From positions 1 through 5,607 of the forward strand of contig JAUUYV010000147.1 in NCBI GenBank assembly GCA_030590275.1: a stretch of DNA of 5,607 nucleotides, in the 5' to 3' direction. The notes below the pieces were generated by a model. That model saw only the letters and a list, made by a program, of their open reading frames with translations, did not search any database and had not been told where the DNA came from. This document shows positions 1 through 5,004 of this stretch, piece after piece. The number at the start of each line of letters is the position of its first letter. Positions within the stretch are counted from its first letter, which is position 1. This DNA comes from Porticoccaceae bacterium (GTDB taxonomy: Bacteria > Pseudomonadota > Gammaproteobacteria > Pseudomonadales > Porticoccaceae). The position numbers and the translations under genes are program-made.

Positions 1-182
1 AGGGTTCCGCTTATGGCACCACCATACCATCTCGCGATATCCCCAAATTTGTCGACCTTTACATGTCAGGGGAGCTTCGCCTCGACGATATGATCACCAG
101 TTATATCGAGCTTGAGGATATTAACGATGCCTTTGATGCCATGCTTCGTGCGGAAGGAGTGCGTTCCGTTATTAAGTACTAA
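1..182 (+). CDS. Zinc-type alcohol dehydrogenase, MDR family (C-terminal end only)
   Basis: This is the last 59 codons of a gene that begins outside the window, read from base 3 to a TAA at 180-182. The peptide contains GSAYGTT, then DIPKFVDLYMSGELRLDDMI, then ELEDINDAFDAML, and ends in RSVIKY. That order is characteristic of the C-terminal catalytic lobe of zinc-dependent medium-chain alcohol dehydrogenases: a GS-x-G turn, the helix before 'L..LI', then 'I.D.N.AFD.M..G..RSVI'. The family oxidises alcohols to aldehydes or ketones with NAD(P). The zinc ligands and the Rossmann fold lie upstream and cannot be seen, so substrate and cofactor are unknown. It lies 121 bases upstream of the lactonase gene on the same strand, with no T-tract terminator between them, so co-transcription is likely. 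The family call is fairly sure; a specific enzyme name is not supportable. Confidence 0.8.
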   Translation, partial: GSAYGTTIPSRDIPKFVDLYMSGELRLDDMITSYIELEDINDAFDAMLRAEGVRSVIKY

Positions 183-234
183 GCTACGTACTGAGCGACA
201 ATAAAGAAGTCGAAATAATAAAACCGTAATAAAA

Positions 235-282
235 AGACCTTTGTCCTGATATGTTAAGTAAACATCTCCGGGGCAAGGGTCT
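235..282 (+). promoter_or_regulatory. Nested hairpin between dehydrogenase and lactonase genes
   Basis: The arms AGACCTTTGTCC (235-246) and GGGCAAGGGTCT (271-282) pair over 12 positions in RNA, with two G-U wobbles. Inside them a second stem, ATGTT (251-255) with AACAT (261-265), closes a 5-base loop, leaving internal loops of 4 and 5 bases. No T-run follows, so it is not a typical intrinsic terminator. The ribosome-binding GGGAG (291-295) starts only 8 bases after the outer stem. Likely roles are an mRNA processing or stability element that sets the relative expression of the two genes, or a leader acting on lactonase translation. No known riboswitch class was recognised. The structure is seen; the role is inferred. 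Confidence 0.5.
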
Positions 283-303
283 CTTAATCAGGGAGATAGA
301 ATA

Positions 304-1155
304 ATGAAAGAACTAACAACTAGCCCTTTTGTCGATGACTTCGTTTTCCTCGAAGGCCCCCGTTGGCACGACGGCAAGCTCTGGGTTTCCGACATGTTTG
401 GTGAGACCGTTTACACCATAACACCGGATGGAAAAAAAGAAGTTTTCGCCAAATTCCCCCAAAAACCTTCGGGCATTAACTTTTTGCCAGATGGGTCGGT
501 GGTTATTGTTTCCATGGGCGATCGTAAATTAATGAAAGTGGAAGACGGCAAGCTTATTGAGTACGCGGATTTGTCTGGCTCGGTTTCCTATGACATCAAC
601 GATTGTGTGTGTGATGCAAAGGGTAATATTTATGTCGGTAATTTTGGCTACGATGTGTTTGCTCACGAAGAAGCAAAGCCCGCCACGCTGACTTTGGTAA
701 AAACCGATGGCAGCATTTGCACTGCCGCTGAAGATATCCATTTTCCCAATGGTTGTGTGATTGGCAACAATGGAAAGACCTTAATTATTGCCGAAACGTT
801 TGTGTGTAAATTAACGGCTTTCGATATCGAGGCCGATGGCTCGTTGACGAATCGGCGCACTTTCGCCGACCTGGGTTCCTATACCCCCGATGGCATTTGT
901 CTCGACCAGGAAGGTGCCGTTTGGGTTGCCTGTTTCGAACAGGGTGATTTTATTCGGGTGCTCGATGGTGGCGAAATTACCCACCGCATCGATGTGGGTG
1001 ATCGTCGTGCCGTTGCATGTAATTTGGGCGGAGAAGATGGCAAAACTCTATATTGCCTGATCTATCAAGGTGACCTGGAGGATATTCCCAAGGGTAAGCG
1101 CAATGCGCGTATTGAGACTGCACAGGTAGAGGTAGCGAGTGCGGGTTCTCCCTAG
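304..1155 (+). CDS. SMP-30/gluconolactonase/LRE-family lactonase
   Basis: The 283-residue product is a six-bladed beta-propeller of the SMP-30/gluconolactonase family, which uses one divalent metal ion to hydrolyse sugar lactones and related esters. The expected metal and substrate residues are present: E17 in the opening LEGPRW motif, N99 in DIND, N149 in FPNG and D196 in PDGIC. They correspond to the Glu, Asn, Asn and Asp of human SMP-30. Length is normal for the family. No signal peptide is seen, so it should be cytoplasmic. The ATG at 304 has a good GGGAG ribosome site at 291-295. The gene follows a dehydrogenase, which suggests that the pair oxidises a sugar or cyclic alcohol to a lactone and opens the ring; that pathway is inference. 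A 6-base stem covers the stop codon, and a terminator follows at 1226-1256. The exact substrate cannot be read from sequence. Confidence 0.88.
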   Translation: MKELTTSPFVDDFVFLEGPRWHDGKLWVSDMFGETVYTITPDGKKEVFAKFPQKPSGINFLPDGSVVIVSMGDRKLMKVEDGKLIEYADLSGSVSYDINDCVCDAKGNIYVGNFGYDVFAHEEAKPATLTLVKTDGSICTAAEDIHFPNGCVIGNNGKTLIIAETFVCKLTAFDIEADGSLTNRRTFADLGSYTPDGICLDQEGAVWVACFEQGDFIRVLDGGEITHRIDVGDRRAVACNLGGEDGKTLYCLIYQGDLEDIPKGKRNARIETAQVEVASAGSP

Positions 1156-1225
1156 AACCTGAAGGTGGCGTGAAGTGTTATTAATAAACAGGTGGCCACT
1201 TAGTGGTTTTCTCCTCGCCCAAGAT

Positions 1226-1256
1226 AAAAACCGGGGTTTATTGCCCCGGTTTTTTT
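1226..1256 (+). terminator. Rho-independent terminator after the lactonase gene
   Basis: CCGGGG (1231-1236) and CCCCGG (1244-1249) form a GC-rich stem around a 7-base loop. It is followed directly by seven T (1250-1256) and preceded by five A (1226-1230), which extend the stem to 11 pairs. It ends the rightward dehydrogenase-lactonase unit. The A-tract on the other side means it could also stop leftward transcription. It separates this unit from tusA. Confidence 0.93.
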
Positions 1257-1312
1257 GATACTTTTTTAGTGTTTAAACTATTGCTTATAAAACCCGGTTT
1301 ACGAGGTTTGGT

Positions 1313-1549
1313 TTGACTGAACTAGAAGCTGATAAGGTTGTCGACACATCGGGTTTGTGTTGCCCTGAACCGGTGATGATGTTGCATAGTGCTATCCGCA
1401 CCGTTGCCACTGGGGATGTTATCAAAGTGGTGGCAACGGACCCCTCTACGCAGCGGGATATTCCCAAGTTTTGCCGATACCTGGGACACGACTTACTAGA
1501 GTCTATAGAAACAGGGGGTACTTACGAGTACTTTATCCGTTGCGGCTGA
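1313..1549 (+). CDS. tusA: Sulfur carrier protein TusA
   Basis: This 78-residue protein matches TusA across its whole length; E. coli TusA has 81 residues. The signature is GLCCPEPVMML, with the sulfur-carrying cysteine at C17 in the CPxP motif, then TGD, the DPSTQRDIPKFC helix segment and the ending YFIRCG. TusA accepts persulfide sulfur from the cysteine desulfurase IscS and passes it to the TusBCD-TusE relay for 2-thiouridine synthesis in tRNA; it also influences sulfur allocation to other pathways. It acts in the cytoplasm. The start is a TTG at 1313, supported by GAGG at 1303-1306 with 6-base spacing; there is no in-frame ATG near the N-terminus. A second cysteine, C16, stands where E. 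coli has Arg, giving CCPEP. The gene lies downstream of a terminator, so it needs its own promoter, and converges on the FNR gene with a 24-base gap. Confidence 0.93.
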   Translation: MTELEADKVVDTSGLCCPEPVMMLHSAIRTVATGDVIKVVATDPSTQRDIPKFCRYLGHDLLESIETGGTYEYFIRCG

Positions 1550-1573
1550 AGAAGGCGCTAAAGGAAGGGAGGG

Positions 1574-2377
1574 TTAGACGTTAGCCAGCTCTTTCAGGCC
1601 ATCCAGATCAAGTATTTCAATTTCTTTTTTGTCCACATTAAGTAGCCGCTGTTTTTGAAAGCGACTAAACACACGGCTCACCGTTTCATCGGTCAATCCT
1701 AAATAATTGCCAATGTCTGCCCGCGACATGGGCAGTCGAAAGCGAATGCCCGAAAGGCTGCGTTTAGAGTTGCGTGCGGAAATGCTAACTAGTAGCGTGG
1801 CAATGCGTTCCTCGGCGCTATTTTTACTCAATAGCGTAACCAGGTGTTGATCATTGGTGATCTCCTGGCTCATCAGCTTAAAAAAATGCCGTTGCAGTGA
1901 GGGTAGAGTGATGCTGAGTTCCTCAAGCCGGTGAAAGGGGATTTCACAGACAGAGGAGGTTTCCAGAGAGGTGGCAGAACTAATGTGGTTGGTGTGGGCA
2001 ATGCCGTCCATGCCGAATATTTCTCCGGGTAAATAAAACCCGGTTACCTGCTCTACACCTTCGTTGTCTACCGAAAAGGCTTTAATTGCACCACTACGTA
2101 CCGCATAGATCGAATGAAATTTATCGCCTGAGCGGTATACGTATTCGTCTTTTTGGTAAGGGCGGCCACGTTGGATTATTTTGTCTAGCTTTTCGACTTC
2201 TTCAACTTCCAGCGCAAGTGGTAGGCACAGGGCCTTCATACGGCAATCGCCGCAGTTGACAGAGTGATTGTGAGGACAGTGTTGATCCGCCATAGTCATT
2301 ATTGGTTCGGGTTTAGATGAAAGTGCTAAGTTAAACGTTGAAGGGTTTGAACGCAAACTAGTCGTCGATTTGACCAT
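1574..2377 (-). CDS. fnr: FNR/Anr-type oxygen-sensing transcriptional regulator
   Basis: This 267-residue CRP/FNR-family protein has all the features of an oxygen-sensing FNR. The cluster ligands are C42, C45 and C51 (NCGDC...LC) plus C144 in SSVCEIPF, equivalent to C20, C23, C29 and C122 of E. coli FNR. The cyclic-nucleotide-like beta-roll covers about 60-165, the dimer helix about 165-200 (LLSKNSAEERIA), and the helix-turn-helix 217-241 (MSRADIGNYLGLTDETVSRV). The recognition helix keeps E231, S234 and R235, so a TTGAT-N4-ATCAA site is expected. It would switch genes between aerobic and anaerobic growth. The ATG at 2377 is chosen because GGAGAG lies just upstream. This gives about 22 more residues before the first ligand than in E. 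coli; M27 (2299) or M29 (2293) would give a usual length but lack a visible ribosome site. The first 20 bases overlap the HemN-like gene. No terminator is visible after the stop. Confidence 0.95.
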   Translation of the reverse strand: MVKSTTSLRSNPSTFNLALSSKPEPIMTMADQHCPHNHSVNCGDCRMKALCLPLALEVEEVEKLDKIIQRGRPYQKDEYVYRSGDKFHSIYAVRSGAIKAFSVDNEGVEQVTGFYLPGEIFGMDGIAHTNHISSATSLETSSVCEIPFHRLEELSITLPSLQRHFFKLMSQEITNDQHLVTLLSKNSAEERIATLLVSISARNSKRSLSGIRFRLPMSRADIGNYLGLTDETVSRVFSRFQKQRLLNVDKKEIEILDLDGLKELANV

Positions 2378-3653
2378 TGAGGCTCTCCGATTGTGTATTG
2401 TAATTCCTCTGAAGGGTCTTCGTATAGAACAAAGAGTGAATAGAATAGAGGTTTTCTATTCCTTTAGGTGTTAAGTCGTAGTGAGTGTCGCCATTTGAGT
2501 TTAACCAGCCGGCTTCAATTAAGGAGGAAGTTTCTTCGAACTGCCTGGCCGTTGCGATGCTAACGCGGTGATGACAGATCAGTTCCTGCACAAGAGAGAA
2601 AGCGGGTATTAGTTTCGGTGGTTGGCGAAATAGTGTTTTGGGCGCTAATCTCTGATCGTTAATGGACTGGGTATACTGTTCTATGGTGGTGGCGGTTCGG
2701 TAATAGGTATTGCGAAAGTAACCCAGACCCCCAACACCCAGGCCTAGCCAGAACTGTGTTTGCCTGCGTTGGAAGCCCCAGGGGGTCAGTTGTAGGTTGC
2801 CGCGCGCTTGTTCTGCGTTGAGGATATGATTTTCCGGTACAAATTGATTGTTGCCTAAGGTTAGCCATCGCCGAGCGCTCATCTCGGTAATGGTATTGGA
2901 TAGTAGGTGAGCGCTTGTTTCGCGTTCATCGAGACTTTGTGGGCTAAGTCGATCAGGATGGGCGAGGGTAATGCGATCGCATCCAGATCCTTTAGCGCTT
3001 AAATAATCTAGTAAACGGTTAATAAACTGGGGGTGTGAGTCGCCACCGAAAAGAATCTGGCATTCCATAGAAAGATTATTGAAGTCGGCGAGGTGGCTAA
3101 AGATGTTGTCCAGTTTGGAAAGACTGCGATCATTGCTGGCGATGGTGGCATCGATAACTAATTTAATACAATTAAAACCGAGGCCAGACAGTAGAGCCAG
3201 GCATTCATCGCTAAATACAGAAGGGCTTAATTCAATGCCGCGCAGAGTGCGATTCGCATTATCATCTGGAAAATGATTGTTGAGACGAAAAATAAGTTCA
3301 GTCATCGTCTCGGGTGAGAACTGGCGCAAAGGACTCCCTCGCAGCCATAGTGAACGGATTGCACGGTTCCTGGGTAGCAGGGGCTTAGTTAGAGCGGCTT
3401 CCTGACATAATAAACGCTCGTAATGTTCAATTGGCTGACGAGGGCAATTCACATTGATATCGATGGAACCAATAGAATCGGGGCCAGAACTCAGCTGGCT
3501 TCGGGCAGTAGGATCAGACGTGGTGCCGGTACTATAGGAGATGGTTTCTCGTTCACTGTACCAGGGCAATACTACATTGTGAAAATCAACAGGCAAGGGC
3601 GGCACCACCAATAATTGGGGGCGGTTTGTTGCCGTTAGATCAAGAGTTCCCAT
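2358..3653 (-). CDS. HemN-like protein lacking the radical-SAM motif (probable pseudoenzyme)
   Basis: The 431-residue protein is recognisably related to oxygen-independent coproporphyrinogen III oxidase (HemN, about 457 residues). Residues about 262-420 follow HemN block by block: a WLTLGNNQFVPENH region, GNLQLTPWGF, then LGLGVGGLGYFRNTYYRT (HemN: LGMGVSAISMIGDCYAQN), QYTQSIND, a conserved LICHHR helix region, and DLTPKGIENLYSI (HemN: VTAKGRLLIRNI). The N-terminal PWYSERETISYSTGT recalls HemN's YNYSGPRYTSYPT. However, where HemN has CxxxCxxCxC for the [4Fe-4S] cluster, this protein has only C70 in INVNCPRQ, with the rest deleted. GGGTP is replaced by LRGSPL (104-109), and IDLIYGLP by CQILFGG (198-204). 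It should not do radical-SAM chemistry. The ATG at 3653 has no good ribosome site; an in-frame stop lies 30 bases upstream. It overlaps fnr by 20 bases. It could be a decaying hemN or a repurposed tetrapyrrole-binding or regulatory protein. Confidence 0.75.
   Translation of the reverse strand: MGTLDLTATNRPQLLVVPPLPVDFHNVVLPWYSERETISYSTGTTSDPTARSQLSSGPDSIGSIDINVNCPRQPIEHYERLLCQEAALTKPLLPRNRAIRSLWLRGSPLRQFSPETMTELIFRLNNHFPDDNANRTLRGIELSPSVFSDECLALLSGLGFNCIKLVIDATIASNDRSLSKLDNIFSHLADFNNLSMECQILFGGDSHPQFINRLLDYLSAKGSGCDRITLAHPDRLSPQSLDERETSAHLLSNTITEMSARRWLTLGNNQFVPENHILNAEQARGNLQLTPWGFQRRQTQFWLGLGVGGLGYFRNTYYRTATTIEQYTQSINDQRLAPKTLFRQPPKLIPAFSLVQELICHHRVSIATARQFEETSSLIEAGWLNSNGDTHYDLTPKGIENLYSIHSLFYTKTLQRNYNTQSESLNGQIDD
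2383..2388 (-). promoter_or_regulatory. Ribosome binding site deciding the fnr start
   Basis: Read on the minus strand this is GGAGAG, with GGAG ending 7 bases before the ATG at 2377. It lies inside the last codons of the HemN-like gene, so ribosomes finishing that gene could re-initiate on fnr. The alternative starts at 2299 and 2293 are preceded by TAAACCCGAACCAATA, which has no comparable site. Confidence 0.7.
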
Positions 3654-3787
3654 AGAATTATTAACTAAATTTTGTCGATGTACCTATATGTCGGTTCACG
3701 ATGCGCATTTTGTTAGCGCAGAGTGCATTGCTTACCACATATCCGCACTCCACAAGGTAGCTTCACCAAATATTAGGAGCGGCAACT

Positions 3788-3934
3788 TTGAGTGAGTTGG
3801 AACTGGTATCCGCTTTGCTGAGGGATCGAAAACCTGTCTTCGAGAAAACAGCTTTCTGTCCAGGTGCTTGTGGCTCTCTACCCAGGATGTGCGGCTCACC
3901 ATCAAGTGGGCTTAATGTAGGGCGGTGGTGTTGA
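3788..3934 (+). CDS. Possible small cysteine-containing ORF (48 residues)
   Basis: A TTG at 3788 is preceded by AGGAG (3775-3779) with 8-base spacing. It opens a 48-codon frame ending in TGA at 3932-3934. The peptide begins with an amphipathic-looking ELELVSALLRDRKP and continues with FCPGACG and RMCGS, so it has a C-x3-C-x6-C pattern (C24, C28, C35) and a final C48. After the TGA the same frame stays open to a TAG at 4066-4068, reading a mostly hydrophobic stretch. No family was recognised. In favour is the good ribosome site; against it are the short length, the weak TTG start and competing open frames on the other strand. It could equally be chance or part of an intergenic repeat. Confidence 0.25.
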   Translation: MSELELVSALLRDRKPVFEKTAFCPGACGSLPRMCGSPSSGLNVGRWC

Positions 3935-4050
3935 TCTTGGAATGACCTGCGTCAACTAAGGTGGGTGGTGGTGTACTACACTTGGTTAGCGGGGGTAGCA
4001 ATAGAGCAGATGTGTTCTGTCATCGTAGAGTGGTTGTTCTTGTCGTTTAG

Positions 4051-4064
4051 TCAAGCCGGCTTGA
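4051..4064. promoter_or_regulatory. Perfect 14-base palindrome upstream of the usp gene
   Basis: TCAAGCCGGCTTGA is identical to its own reverse complement, with the centre between 4057 and 4058. It ends 43 bases before the GTG start of the UspE-like gene, a position suited to an operator near a promoter. It is not an FNR site, whose half-sites run TTGAT then ATCAA, nor a CRP site. As RNA it would form only a 5-base stem with a CCGG loop and no T-run, so a terminator is unlikely. Confidence 0.4.
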
Positions 4065-4093
4065 GTTAGACTGGAGCGGGGTTCAAATCTTTA

Positions 4094-4101
4094 GAGGGGA
4101 G
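4094..4101 (+). promoter_or_regulatory. Ribosome binding site supporting the GTG start of the usp gene
   Basis: The purine-rich GAGGGGAG ends 6 bases before the GTG at 4108. No in-frame ATG occurs near the N-terminus, so this site decides the start. Confidence 0.75.
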
Positions 4102-4107
4102 ATCGGT

Positions 4108-4971
4108 GTGGAAAAGTTGTTAGCGGTGATTACCGACTGGGAAAACGGGGAGCGGGTTCTGGAGAGGACGCAATATCTGGCTGACAAGTTGCATGCGGAC
4201 TTTGCAGTCTATCGCCCAGTGCATGCGCAACTGGGCGAGATGCAGAAGTACATCGGTTTTGATGATTTTGAGCGCCTACGCGATCAAATTATGGTGGAGG
4301 AGCGCCATCAACTTAGCGCTTTTTGTGAGGGTAAAACCGCGGATTTTCACAGCGAATGGTGTGAGCGGGTGCATTTGGCGATCTCCGGAGAGGCTGAGCG
4401 CCAGGGCGCTGGGCTAGTGGTGATGGCGGCCAGTCGTCACGGTGTGTTGGCAAATCTGGCACATCGTGCGGACGACTGGCATCTGCTACGGGAATTAACT
4501 TGCCCGGTACTGATGTTGCCGGAAACTAATGCGTTACCGGATAAAGTGGTCGCAGCGGTCGATTGTCTGGATGACGATGATGAGCACCAACAGCTTGCCG
4601 AACGGGTTCTCGATAGTGCACGGGCCTTCTCTAAAGCTTTTGCGGTGCCACTTACGGCGATTACGGTGACACCTGATCCAGCCCTAATCTACGCCAATCT
4701 GGTGAGCGTCCCTTTCAATATGGATTTTCAGGCCGAGGCTGATAAGAGAGCACGGGAAAGTTTACAGCGACTGCTCGACCGGATGGGGCTCACAGTGGAC
4801 AGTGTTCGAGTGGAGGCTGGGCGAGTCGAAGGTATTGTTACTGATGCGGCTGAAGATGGCTTGCTTGTTATTGGTAGTGCGGCCAACCAGGGTTTGAAAG
4901 GTATGTTTTTAGGTAACACTGCGGAGCGGATTTTACATCATATGAAAACCGAGATGCTGGTGGTTAACTAG
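4108..4971 (+). CDS. uspE: Tandem-domain universal stress protein, UspE-like
   Basis: This 287-residue protein has two Usp domains. Domain 1 (about 1-138) starts with KLLAVITDW and ends with TCPVLMLP. Domain 2 (about 145-287) starts with KVVAAVDCLDDD and ends with EMLVVN. The two-domain build and length suggest UspE (316 residues in E. coli), a cytoplasmic protein tied to stress resistance, motility and aggregation. The usual nucleotide motif G-2x-G-9x-G-S/T is altered. In domain 2, G256 and G269 are kept, but the middle Gly is A259 and the last position is N270 before T271, in GSAANQGLKGMFLGNTAERIL. In domain 1 the motif (AASRHGVLANLAHR) is almost gone. The start is a GTG at 4108 with a strong ribosome site. 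The gene diverges from the hemN-like/fnr unit; uspE also neighbours fnr in E. coli, which supports the call. The E-subtype assignment rests on architecture and context, not on a search. Confidence 0.85.
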   Translation: MEKLLAVITDWENGERVLERTQYLADKLHADFAVYRPVHAQLGEMQKYIGFDDFERLRDQIMVEERHQLSAFCEGKTADFHSEWCERVHLAISGEAERQGAGLVVMAASRHGVLANLAHRADDWHLLRELTCPVLMLPETNALPDKVVAAVDCLDDDDEHQQLAERVLDSARAFSKAFAVPLTAITVTPDPALIYANLVSVPFNMDFQAEADKRARESLQRLLDRMGLTVDSVRVEAGRVEGIVTDAAEDGLLVIGSAANQGLKGMFLGNTAERILHHMKTEMLVVN

Positions 4972-5004
4972 CAACCTTCTCCGGCCTGTTCTTTCAAGAA
5001 TGAC

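Larger units (their letters stand above)
3654..4107. other. Divergent intergenic region between the HemN-like and UspE-like genes
   Basis: These 454 bases separate two outward-facing genes and must hold promoters for both, though no convincing -35/-10 pair stands out. No TTGAT-N4-ATCAA FNR site was found by eye. Visible elements are GAGTGC (3721-3726) with GCACTC (3745-3750), GTGTA-C-TACAC (3971-3981), the palindrome at 4051-4064, and a possible small ORF at 3788-3934. On the minus strand a 57-codon ATG frame overlaps the same stretch without a ribosome site. The region is long for such a spacer and rich in GT on the plus strand between about 3920 and 4040. Confidence 0.6.

Noticed and set aside
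529..860. Minus-strand open frames inside the lactonase gene
   Set aside because: They are shadows of a well-supported gene, without ribosome sites or recognisable domains.
1262..1291. Possible tusA promoter with TTATAA near 1285-1290
   Set aside because: The -10-like hexamer is plausible, but only a T-run left by the terminator sits at the -35 position, so the evidence is too weak to annotate.
2659..3614. Alternative frames on both strands inside the HemN-like gene, considered as possible source of the missing cluster motif by frameshift
   Set aside because: None reads CxxxCxxC or GGGTP at the expected place, so the loss looks like real deletion or substitution and not one frameshift.
3711..3718. 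GTTAGCGC, and a similar GTTAGCG near 3985, suggesting an integron attC site
   Set aside because: The 7-mers do not fit GTTRRRY, no matching RYYYAAC partner lies at a suitable distance, and there is no integrase or cassette array.
3739..3912. 57-codon ATG frame on the minus strand in the divergent region
   Set aside because: It has no ribosome site, looks random in composition and shows no recognisable motif; it overlaps the better-supported but still doubtful plus-strand ORF.
3901..3935. ATCAA (3901) and TTGAT (3931) as an FNR site
   Set aside because: The half-sites are in the wrong order and 25 bases apart; FNR needs TTGAT-N4-ATCAA.
4076..4098. GGTTCAAATC resembling a tRNA T-loop
   Set aside because: The flanking bases do not form a proper 5-pair T-stem, and no acceptor, D or anticodon stems could be found upstream.
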